Assembly: GCA_900767325.1 (NCBI GenBank)
Contig: CAAFYT010000038.1
Coordinates: forward strand, 1 to 13,599
Length of the DNA stretch: 13,599 nt
Direction of reading: 5' to 3'
Origin: Kiritimatiellia bacterium
Lineage (GTDB): Bacteria > Verrucomicrobiota > Kiritimatiellia > RFP12 > UBA1067
Part shown: piece by piece, positions 6,908 through 13,599 of the stretch
Layout: each line of letters opens with the position of its first letter
Numbering within the stretch: the first letter of the stretch is position 1
Made by a program: the position numbers and the translations under genes
Notes under the pieces: model-generated
Databases searched by the model: none
What the model was told of the DNA's origin: nothing
Seen by the model: the letters and a program-made list of their open reading frames with translations, nothing else

Positions 6908-7751
6908 TTTCCGCTTCCTCCTCTTCTTCGTCATCGTCGTCATCATCGTCAAATTCGTCTGGCGTATCGTCGATGACGACATCGTCATCTTCGCTCGTCG
7001 GCTGCGGCTCTTCCGTCGACGCGGCTTCCTCCGACGCGGCTTCCTCCGACGCGACCCCTTCCGACGCCTCGGCCTCGACACCCAGCGTTTCGGCTGCGGA
7101 ATCGGATTTGACCGGGCGCTTGTACTGCTCGGCCTTCTTCCTCGGATTCGACCTCTGCAGCGTCGGATCGAGTTCATTGAGCTGCTGCAGGGAGGCCAAT
7201 CCGAAATGCTCGAGGAAGAGCGGCGTCGTTCCATACAGGAAAGGATGGCCCGGCAGTTCGGACTTCCCGACCAGTCGGATGAGCTGAAGCTCCATCAGCA
7301 TCTTGAGACTGTTCGTCACATCCACGCCGCGAATCTCCTCGATTTCGCTCTTCGTGAGCGGCTGACGATAGGCGATGATCGCCAGCGTCTCCAGAGAGGC
7401 GCGGCTGAGCCGGGACGGACGATCGAGCTTCAGCATCGCCCGGACGTAGCGTCCGCAACTCGGGATCGTCTGAAGGCGATAGGACCCGTCTGTGCACACG
7501 AGCTTGAAGCCCACGCCCGAGACCTCAAGCGCCTTCTCAAGACCGCGCAACGCCTCCGTCACCTCTCCTGTCGTGCAGCTCCGATAGACATCCATGATCG
7601 CAGGATCATCGCCTTCCTCTGGCCCAACCGCGCGAATGGCGGCCTTGAGCTCGGCAACGGAGAGGGGCGACTCGCTTGCGAACAGCAGCGCGCCGACGAT
7701 CTCCTGCAGGGACTTCGGCAGGGGAATCTTCACATCTTCACTCATAGTCAT
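6858..7751 (-). CDS. scpB: ScpB, segregation and condensation protein B
   Basis: ScpB dimers bind the kleisin ScpA in the SMC condensin that compacts and separates bacterial chromosomes. The 297-residue product has two winged-helix regions: the first at about 13-100 (SLQEIVGALLFASESPLS at its start), the second at about 112-185 with RPSRLSRASLETLAIIAYRQP (111-131), EIEEIRGVDV (138-147) and LPGHPFLYGTTPLFLEHFGL (166-185), all strongly ScpB-like. From about 215 onward there is a long unstructured, very acidic extension with a run of seven Asp and five Glu (268-279). That makes it longer than a typical ScpB of about 180-250 residues. The ATG at 7751 has AAAGG four bases upstream; a second ATG at 7745 would have ten-base spacing, so the start is uncertain by two codons. 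It overlaps scpA by 14 bases and the next gene by 50. Confidence 0.94.
   Translation of the reverse strand: MTMSEDVKIPLPKSLQEIVGALLFASESPLSVAELKAAIRAVGPEEGDDPAIMDVYRSCTTGEVTEALRGLEKALEVSGVGFKLVCTDGSYRLQTIPSCGRYVRAMLKLDRPSRLSRASLETLAIIAYRQPLTKSEIEEIRGVDVTNSLKMLMELQLIRLVGKSELPGHPFLYGTTPLFLEHFGLASLQQLNELDPTLQRSNPRKKAEQYKRPVKSDSAAETLGVEAEASEGVASEEAASEEAASTEEPQPTSEDDDVVIDDTPDEFDDDDDDDEEEEEAENEECADDSGASDADGV
6917..6922 (-). promoter_or_regulatory. AGGAGG ribosome-binding site inside scpB
   Basis: A perfect AGGAGG lies nine bases before the ATG at 6907. It is formed by consecutive glutamate codons (E277-E279) of the scpB acidic tail. It decides the start of the LysM lipoprotein and allows independent initiation despite the 50-base overlap. 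Confidence 0.8.
7018..7047. repeat. 15-bp direct repeat in the scpB tail
   Basis: Two perfect adjacent copies of gacgcggcttcctcc (7018-7032 and 7033-7047) are followed by a partial third. In scpB they encode repeated Ala-Ser-Glu-Glu units in the acidic tail. The length is a multiple of three, so copy number can change without a frameshift. Confidence 0.85.
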
Positions 7752-8541
7752 CCGGCCTTTCAAGCGGCAAATCCTCAGACGCCCCTCTGGACGGGAGGAT
7801 GGTGATCTCGTGGAATGCCGCATTCTGATAGATGATCACCCGATGCTGGCGCAAGAGCTCCAGCAACGCCAGAAACGTCACGATGATCTCCCCCTTCGGC
7901 GAACGCACGGGGTCGAAGAGGGAGAGGAAGGAGACCTGCCCTTCCTTGCGGGCCCGGTCAAGCACGTAGTCCATCTTGTCCGGAACGGAGAAACGCATGC
8001 CCTTGAGTTCTTCGTGCGGAACCTCGTTGGCGCGCGCCAGAACATCCTGAAACGCCGTCAGCAGGTCATAGAGATCCAGATTCGCGCAGGCCATCCGAGC
8101 GTCTGCCGCGGTCTTCTCGAACTTCGGTCGCCCGCCGCCGTAATCGAAGCTGTTCGCCTTCATCGCCTCCATGGATTCCAGACGAACGGCGGCATCCTTG
8201 AATTTCTTGTATTCGACGAGTTGTCGAACCAGCTCAAGCCGCGGATCCGTCCACTCTCCCTCGTCCTCATCCGCGACGATCCGGCGGCTCACGGGAAGAA
8301 GCATGCGCGACTTGATGACCATCAGCGTGGCGGCCATCACGATGAACTCGCCAGCGATGTCGAGATTCAGCCGCCGGGCGTCCTCGATGAACTTCATGTA
8401 TTCGGCCGTCACATGCTCGATGGGGATGTCGTAGATGTCGAGCTCCTCTCGGCGAATCAGGTAGAGCAGAAGGTCAAGAGGACCCTCGAACACATCGAGG
8501 TTCACCTTGTACTCGTCGGCAAATAGCTGGGCCTGCGCCAT
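7738..8541 (-). CDS. scpA: ScpA, segregation and condensation protein A (kleisin)
   Basis: ScpA is the kleisin that bridges the SMC heads and recruits ScpB. The 267-residue length is typical. The N-terminal SMC-neck-binding region shows VFEGPLDLLLYLIRREELDI (17-36), followed by AGEFIVMAATLMVIKSRMLLP (63-83) and DPRLELVRQLVEYKKFKDAA (99-118); the C-terminal winged helix ends with FLALLELLRQHRVIIYQ. These are the standard family blocks. The ATG at 8541 follows the stop of the giant surface-protein gene with one base between (TAATATG). No convincing Shine-Dalgarno sequence precedes it, and there is no other in-frame Met before about residue 49, so translation may depend on coupling or reinitiation. 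It overlaps scpB by 14 bases. No smc gene is in the window, which is common because smc is often unlinked. Confidence 0.95.
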   Translation of the reverse strand: MAQAQLFADEYKVNLDVFEGPLDLLLYLIRREELDIYDIPIEHVTAEYMKFIEDARRLNLDIAGEFIVMAATLMVIKSRMLLPVSRRIVADEDEGEWTDPRLELVRQLVEYKKFKDAAVRLESMEAMKANSFDYGGGRPKFEKTAADARMACANLDLYDLLTAFQDVLARANEVPHEELKGMRFSVPDKMDYVLDRARKEGQVSFLSLFDPVRSPKGEIIVTFLALLELLRQHRVIIYQNAAFHEITILPSRGASEDLPLERPDDYE

Positions 8542-8542
8542 A

Positions 8543-11500
8543 TTACCGATTGGATGGGATGATCAGCTTCACGAAACGCCGAGGGCCGACGATCCTGATC
8601 GAAATCCGCCCCTGTTCGTCGATCGATACGTCGTCGGCGGAAGCGGCCTGCCAGGGTCCGTACACGCTTTCGCTCACCTGGATCATGCGGGCGAGCTTGG
8701 CGACATCCGCCTTGTTGCTCAATCCATCGCCATCGAGAACGAGCGACATCGCGATGCCGTCGTCCGTCAGGGCGAACGCTCCGATCTCGGCCACGCTATC
8801 CGAACGCAGGAGGCGGTTGACGTCCAGCGCGTAGGACGATTCCGAATAGTGCGAGGCGGCGAGTTCGTCGAGCGGAATGCCCTTGCTGAGCGCCCAGAGC
8901 TGGATGGGCGTGTACGGAGGAATCGGGCCGACGCCCTTGACCTTGGGGAGCGACTCGTAGACCACGACCTCGTCGCGGACGACATTGGCGCGCTCGATCG
9001 AGTCGAACGTCAGTTCCTTCTCGATGTCCGTCGAGAACCTGATGACCACATTCTCCCCGTGCTTGATCGGAATGATCGCCGAACCCGTCGCGGTCGCGGC
9101 GTTCTGCTGATAATAACGAACGTCCGCAACCTCGATGCCATTGGTCGTGACGCTTTCGATGTAGACGAATTCATCCGCCGCCTCGACCACGATCTCGCGC
9201 GTCATCAGCTTCCATTGGGCGAACAGCGTCATGTTCGTCAAGCCGTACGGGCGCATGTCGATGGTTGCGCCATCCAGCCAATTCGTCTCCCCGCTTCCAT
9301 CCGGCTGGCCATTCCAGAACGCGAAATCGAAATTGTCGCGCATGAATTGGTTCGGCGGAAGCGCGAAGACCATGTTCGTCACGCTGTACGAAGCGGGACC
9401 CATTTCGCCGCGCCCCATGTTGGCGTCGAACGACACCTCGTATTTCGTGACATCGACCGCGAAAACGCCATCGCCCTTATCGACGACCTGATAGCCCTCG
9501 TTGTTCAGTCTGCGCACGGCTTCCGGATCGATGCTCACGACATGGCCATCTTCGGAAACAAACCTGTACGAACCGATCTCCTCCTTCGTCGGCGACCATG
9601 TTCCGTCCCACAGAAGAACGATCTCCGAACCGCCGGACGCAATCGCCGCCGCCACCGCCTCGTCGACGGTTTCGTACTGTTTCAGATCCTCTCCGGCCCT
9701 GATCGCCGCCGTGTTGGCGTTGAACTTCTCCCCTTTCAGCTCGGAGATCTTAAGACTCCCCGACGCCATCACGCCCGAGACCGCGATCCCCTTCTTCGCC
9801 AAGCCCGGCACAAGGAACGACGAACGGCCAACCTCATTGGTCAGAGCCGTTCCGCCCACCGAATAGGTCACCCTGCCCGTTTTGCGATTCAGCGTCCACG
9901 TGATCTGGTTGGACTTCTGGAGCTGGGGATCGAACCGACCATATACGCGGACGAACTTGCCTGCATCCGCGTCATCAGGATCCTGCACCAGCACGTTGTA
10001 GAATCCGTGGTTCCCGTCAATCTCCATCTTCACGGCCGCCAGGAGATCGGAGGACGATTCTGCGTAGCATCCGACGACGCTATCCGGCAAGACGAATGCA
10101 AACGTCGCGGAAAGCTGCAGATACTCCCCGGCATCGTCTTCGTAAGGAGAGAACTCAACGGGTCTTCCGCCGGAAACGGTATCGATCACAATGTTGTTCT
10201 TGTCGACATAAGCCGTTCCTTCGTCATAGGACCAGCGCCCGGTCGAGATCGAAGGATCCTGAAAGGTCTCCGAATTCTCCAGGAACCACGGACCGTCGCG
10301 CCGCACACCGGCCGCCGAAATCGAGCGACCATCCAAGCGATTGAGGACCTTGTCGCCATCCTCGATCGTCAAGGAGACATCATAGCGGTAATCAGTCGCG
10401 CGCCCATCCGGCACATCCACGATTCCAATTAGAACAACACCATTCTCGGTTATGACGCAATCGTTGGACCCACGAAGGATGCCATTGCCGTCATACGCGC
10501 AGACCCGCGCCACGACGGCACCCGAATAGTCATATCCCGGATAATACCCATCGATCAGCACCGAGACGGCAGCCGTTTTGTAATCGGCGCCATACTTCAC
10601 GAACGCATCCGAAAGCGTGGCGGTCGGCGGCGTCGGCGAAGCCACGATGTAGACGTCCTTCGTCTCGTTGTCGTACTTGAGCCCGAACTTCCGGCGAGGA
10701 TCCTCGACACCCGTCAACGAGACCTCGACGCTATCCACGGAATCGATCGAGGCCCCCGTGATCTTCATGATCGTGTCGTTCACGGATCCGTTGACGCGCA
10801 GCTTCGCGCCGAACTTCGCCTGCGGAGCCGACCAATCGAGATTGCTGTTGATGAGCACGTCATTGGCAAACTCCAGCGCGCCGCTCGCAGAACGCCTGTC
10901 CGTTCCGATCAGAACCGAGCCGTTGGAGGTTTCGACCGAAATGGAGCCGCGGAAATCACCGACATCCATGAGACTGTACGCAGAGCCCGCCGCCACCGCG
11001 CCATACCGCAACGCCAGCAAGCCGCTTCCCGTCACGCGGGAGAACTTGACCACCGCATTGGCATTCGCGTCCGTAACGATCAGACCATCTTCGACAAGGA
11101 TGGTCGTGCCGGGAATGGTCTGCGCGGGCAACGTGCCCGTCGAATTCCTGATCAGCAATCTGGAGTTCTCGTTCGCCGCCCGGGAGAGCATCGTGCCGGC
11201 AAACGCCACGCCATCGAACTCCACGCGCCCCGACCAGTTCGCGGCATCCGAGAACTCGGCCGCCGTCTCCGGCATGGTCGCCGGCAACGCCTCCAGCGAA
11301 TAGCGCACAAGTCCGGAGCCGTAGACCTTCGAGGCGATCGCCCCACGATCAACCAACTCCGCTTCGTCGCCCATGCGGATTCCCGCATCCGCCTGCCAGA
11401 CGGAGCCATCCGAAATCGTCATCGCCCCTTTCAGCATCACAATGCGCCCATCATCGGCCCCCAGACAGGCCGAACGGGATTCCTCGTCGTCCGCTCCGAT

Positions 11501-13599
11501 CACAATACCGTTCGGATTTCCTTCGCCATCGATCACCAACGAGCCGATGAAATCGGAGCTCGACGGAATGAAGACGCGGTATCCTGAAGCCGCGCCATTG
11601 TCCTCAAGCTCAAGCCCGCCGTCGCCATAGAGCTGATCAAGCACAATGCCCTCGCCCGCGACGCCATCCACGAGCGTCAACGAAGCCCCATCGGCCTCCG
11701 AACCGCGAACAAGACCGATCCGAGGCGAAAGCTCCGCATCTTCGGCGAAGAATCCCCTGCAACCGGAAAATTCGACCGCCGAATCTGGATTGCCGAACCG
11801 AGAAGGATCGATGCCCGTTTTAAACTCCACATTACGGAACCCGCAAGCCCCCGTCCAGACAGCCGCATCGCAAAGCGAAGAGAGAAGCTGCGCTGCCGAA
11901 GGAACGGCGGAGAACCACGCCGAGCCAGCCCCACGCAAACCCTCCGCGCACCATGCCGACGGATCTCCAAATTGCGCAACGACATCCTCCCGGATCTCCA
12001 CCGCGCCATCCCCCGAGACGACTCCCCTTATGTCAGAGACCGTATTCGTTCCGGCAAGAACGAGCACACCCTCGTCAATCCGAAGCCCGCCCAGCCAGGG
12101 ACGATCGGCATCGAGCAGCGACCCGATTTCGCCGTTCAAGGTCAATTCACCGGCGCCTTCCTTGATGAAATCACCAAGCCCGTACAACAACGCCTCTCCC
12201 GCGTCTCCACCAAACACCGCGTTGTCAAAGTCGTTGGAGATCGCCAACGTTCCCACGACCGAGATCTCCGCATTGCTCGCCGCGACGAACCGCGCCGTCT
12301 CACCCAAACCGATCCAGGCATTGTCCAAGACGGCGTCCTGCGCGAGCTCGACGCTTCCTTCCGAAAGAAACATGCGGCAGGAGCGAATCGCCTCGCCCTC
12401 GCTCGAGTTCCCGAGTCGCACGAGTCCATCGCCGCTCTTTCTCAGTTCGCCGCCATCAACACCCTGGAAATCACCTGCACCGGACAATGACAGGACGACA
12501 CCATCCGAAATTCGAACCGTTCCCTTGGCAACCGTATCCGAAGACACCGTGATGCTGTTGGTGATGTACGCCTCGACATATCTTCCCGGATGAACCTTGT
12601 GGTTCCAGTTCAAGTCGTATTCCCACCTGTGATTCTCCGGCCCGACCCAATAAAACGGAACTTTCATCTCATAGGCGCCTCCTGCGTAGGAAACCGGAAC
12701 GCCATCGAATTCACCGTCTCCAACAAGCATCACGCCATGCTCGCCGACGAATTCGATCTCAATCGGCAGGTGCGTTGCACCAAAGATGCTGATGATCGCA
12801 TCACTGGCAAGGGTAATCACGGCAGGCGCTCCATCACGCCACCCACCCGTCCATTTGATCGAATCCCAAGAGATGGCATCGCTCCCCGCCTCAACCACGG
12901 CCCCGTTGGTCCAATCCTGATATTTGACGGACTGCGTTGCGACATCGTAGGTTACCGTCGCCATGAACGAGCCACGACCGGCCACGGTTATGAGCTTGCG
13001 CCCATCGGCGCCATCGGCCGTCAACGTACCCGAACAAAGGCGATACGGCGTATTTGCGGCAAGCCCCGCCGGAAAGCGCAACTGGGTCTCGGCGCTCACG
13101 ACAAGCGAAGAATTGATGAACGGAGTCGCTCGATTCAGGGCAAGATCTGAAAAATCGAGCACGACCGAGCCCGTCGCATCAAGCGTGTTGCCGCCCTTCA
13201 AAGATCCTTCGCCATGCATCTTCAACTCGGCGCCATCCGCAAGCTTATAGGCCTGCGTCGCACACTGGGCATTGGTATTGATCGAAAAGCTCTTCCCCGA
13301 TGCGATCTCGATGTTCACCTTGCCGTGGAACGTGAATGGCCCCTGGCGATTGATCGAGAAGTCGTCCATATAGCGGAACCACGTATCCACTCCACCGACG
13401 ACATTCGTGTCGCCGAAATGGGTCTGACGCATGTTTGATCCATTAAGCGAAAAGAATGAATTCCCGCCGGCTCCCGACTTCACCAGCATGCCGCCGAACG
13501 ACAAATCGGTAAACGTGGCATCAATCGCATCTGCGCTATCCGGCGTAAGAACAAGCACATATCCAGGCGCCTTGTATCGCTTGCCCGCGCTCATCGACC
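8543..13599 (-). CDS. Giant surface protein with autotransporter-type beta repeats and InlB-type repeat (N-terminus outside window)
   Basis: About 1,684 C-terminal residues are visible and the frame is open to the window edge. The first Met (13594, counted as residue 1) is not a credible start, since beta-strand-rich passenger sequence begins at once with no signal peptide. From there: residues 1-985 are beta-helix-like, with autotransporter-associated strand repeats at about 381-425 and 472-515 (DFIKEGAGELTLNG then GGLRIDEGVLVLAG) and two tandem units of about 200 residues (555-757, 758-945). An Ig/Fn3-like segment follows (about 986-1095), then a possible concanavalin/LamG-like domain (1098-1290), a short module (1295-1383), an InlB B-repeat/Flg_new domain (1385-1463, VSFDANMGRGEMG to LFAQW) and a C-terminal module (1560-1683). 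I see no beta-barrel translocator, LPXTG or other known sorting signal. Large proteins of this style are frequent in Kiritimatiellota/Verrucomicrobiota; the role is unknown, with adhesion or surface display the obvious guess. Confidence 0.85.
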   Translation of the reverse strand, partial: SMSAGKRYKAPGYVLVLTPDSADAIDATFTDLSFGGMLVKSGAGGNSFFSLNGSNMRQTHFGDTNVVGGVDTWFRYMDDFSINRQGPFTFHGKVNIEIASGKSFSINTNAQCATQAYKLADGAELKMHGEGSLKGGNTLDATGSVVLDFSDLALNRATPFINSSLVVSAETQLRFPAGLAANTPYRLCSGTLTADGADGRKLITVAGRGSFMATVTYDVATQSVKYQDWTNGAVVEAGSDAISWDSIKWTGGWRDGAPAVITLASDAIISIFGATHLPIEIEFVGEHGVMLVGDGEFDGVPVSYAGGAYEMKVPFYWVGPENHRWEYDLNWNHKVHPGRYVEAYITNSITVSSDTVAKGTVRISDGVVLSLSGAGDFQGVDGGELRKSGDGLVRLGNSSEGEAIRSCRMFLSEGSVELAQDAVLDNAWIGLGETARFVAASNAEISVVGTLAISNDFDNAVFGGDAGEALLYGLGDFIKEGAGELTLNGEIGSLLDADRPWLGGLRIDEGVLVLAGTNTVSDIRGVVSGDGAVEIREDVVAQFGDPSAWCAEGLRGAGSAWFSAVPSAAQLLSSLCDAAVWTGACGFRNVEFKTGIDPSRFGNPDSAVEFSGCRGFFAEDAELSPRIGLVRGSEADGASLTLVDGVAGEGIVLDQLYGDGGLELEDNGAASGYRVFIPSSSDFIGSLVIDGEGNPNGIVIGADDEESRSACLGADDGRIVMLKGAMTISDGSVWQADAGIRMGDEAELVDRGAIASKVYGSGLVRYSLEALPATMPETAAEFSDAANWSGRVEFDGVAFAGTMLSRAANENSRLLIRNSTGTLPAQTIPGTTILVEDGLIVTDANANAVVKFSRVTGSGLLALRYGAVAAGSAYSLMDVGDFRGSISVETSNGSVLIGTDRRSASGALEFANDVLINSNLDWSAPQAKFGAKLRVNGSVNDTIMKITGASIDSVDSVEVSLTGVEDPRRKFGLKYDNETKDVYIVASPTPPTATLSDAFVKYGADYKTAAVSVLIDGYYPGYDYSGAVVARVCAYDGNGILRGSNDCVITENGVVLIGIVDVPDGRATDYRYDVSLTIEDGDKVLNRLDGRSISAAGVRRDGPWFLENSETFQDPSISTGRWSYDEGTAYVDKNNIVIDTVSGGRPVEFSPYEDDAGEYLQLSATFAFVLPDSVVGCYAESSSDLLAAVKMEIDGNHGFYNVLVQDPDDADAGKFVRVYGRFDPQLQKSNQITWTLNRKTGRVTYSVGGTALTNEVGRSSFLVPGLAKKGIAVSGVMASGSLKISELKGEKFNANTAAIRAGEDLKQYETVDEAVAAAIASGGSEIVLLWDGTWSPTKEEIGSYRFVSEDGHVVSIDPEAVRRLNNEGYQVVDKGDGVFAVDVTKYEVSFDANMGRGEMGPASYSVTNMVFALPPNQFMRDNFDFAFWNGQPDGSGETNWLDGATIDMRPYGLTNMTLFAQWKLMTREIVVEAADEFVYIESVTTNGIEVADVRYYQQNAATATGSAIIPIKHGENVVIRFSTDIEKELTFDSIERANVVRDEVVVYESLPKVKGVGPIPPYTPIQLWALSKGIPLDELAASHYSESSYALDVNRLLRSDSVAEIGAFALTDDGIAMSLVLDGDGLSNKADVAKLARMIQVSESVYGPWQAASADDVSIDEQGRISIRIVGPRRFVKLIIPSNR
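9206..9442 (-). other. InlB B-repeat / Flg_new-type domain
   Basis: Residues 1385-1463 of the giant protein read as one unit of the Listeria-Bacteroides repeat: Y-x-V-S-F-D-A-N at the start, a G-x-M-x-P-like turn, FAFWN followed by DGSG (1425-1435), DGATIDM (1441-1447) and a closing TLFAQW (1456-1461). Such units form small beta-grasp-like domains in surface proteins of many phyla. Confidence 0.8.
10760..11932 (-). repeat. Two diverged tandem ~200-residue units in the giant protein
   Basis: Unit 1 (residues 555-757, bases 11324-11932) and unit 2 (residues 758-945, bases 10760-11323) align by eye over most of their length. Each opens with a G-G/S-G strand, then Asp-Ala-Ala-x-Trp-(T/S)-Gly (CDAAVWTG and SDAANWSG), then F-x-x-V-x-F-x-(T/G). 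Later blocks match too: GDGGLELEDNGAASGY with GSGLLALRYGAVAAGS, and SDFIGSLVID with GDFRGSISVE, followed by (I/L)-I-G-(A/T)-D. This is a protein-level repeat; I did not see strong nucleotide identity, so the duplication is old. Confidence 0.7.
12050..12181 (-). other. Autotransporter-associated beta-strand repeat
   Basis: Residues 472-515 of the giant protein follow the pattern L-x-K-x-G-x-G-x-L-T-L-x-G, spacer, G-G-L-x-I-x-x-G-x-L-x-L. This is the passenger-associated strand repeat found in autotransporters and in PVC-group surface proteins. A weaker copy covers residues 381-425 (12322-12454). Confidence 0.72.

Noticed and set aside
5948..6976. 342-codon plus-strand open frame opposite the LysM lipoprotein
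   Set aside because: No motif is visible, it is Arg/Leu-rich, and it conflicts with a well-supported lipoprotein carrying LTAC and LysM.
6908..7234. 109-residue Arg/Lys-rich extension of the LysM lipoprotein
   Set aside because: It is the frame-shifted reading of the scpB acidic tail; the lipoprotein signal and AGGAGG fix the start at 6907.
8507..10432. 641-codon open frame on the plus strand opposite the giant surface protein
   Set aside because: Composition is Arg/His/Asp/Ile-rich with no recognisable motif or ribosome-binding site; it is a codon-bias shadow of the minus-strand gene.
13592..13594. ATG at 13594 as the true start of the giant protein
   Set aside because: No signal peptide follows, the frame is open upstream to the edge, and passenger-type sequence starts immediately; the gene is taken as 5'-truncated by the window.

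Overview
This GC-rich window is almost completely filled by one co-directional run of genes on the minus strand, so transcription runs from high to low coordinates. Genes overlap by 1 to 50 bases or are separated by at most about 43 bases. I see no tRNA, rRNA, CRISPR array, insertion sequence or convincing intrinsic terminator, and no gene-free stretch longer than 50 bases. The organism looks like an uncultured Gram-negative of the Verrucomicrobiota/Kiritimatiellota (PVC) type. The reasons are two lipobox proteins and a very large surface protein that combines autotransporter-type beta-strand repeats, an InlB/Flg_new-type repeat and a C-terminal module I associate with that group. This placement is inference; there is no marker RNA in the window.

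Layout in transcription order: (1) 13599-8543, the C-terminal 1,684 residues or so of a giant beta-helical surface protein whose start lies outside the window; (2) one base later, scpA and scpB, the kleisin and winged-helix partners of the SMC condensin; (3) an envelope cassette made of a TPR/coiled-coil/LysM lipoprotein, an 82-residue protein with a C-terminal membrane anchor, and a secreted coiled-coil/LysM protein; (4) purD (purine synthesis), a YycJ/WalJ-like metallo-beta-lactamase-fold nuclease, an ApbE-like flavin transferase lipoprotein and an ABC-F ATPase, joined by GTGA-type and short overlaps; (5) a strong sigma70-type promoter embedded in the last codons of the ABC-F gene, driving secG and the first codons of a Rossmann-fold gene that runs off the low-coordinate end.

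Most of the genes are housekeeping (chromosome segregation, purine synthesis, translation factor, protein export) mixed with envelope proteins. The least explained parts are the giant surface protein, with two tandem repeats of about 200 residues and no visible secretion domain; its one-base junction to scpA, which has no clear Shine-Dalgarno sequence; and the LysM/membrane-anchor/LysM cassette. A neat small-scale feature is the acidic tail of scpB, whose glutamate codons form a perfect AGGAGG ribosome-binding site for the next gene.
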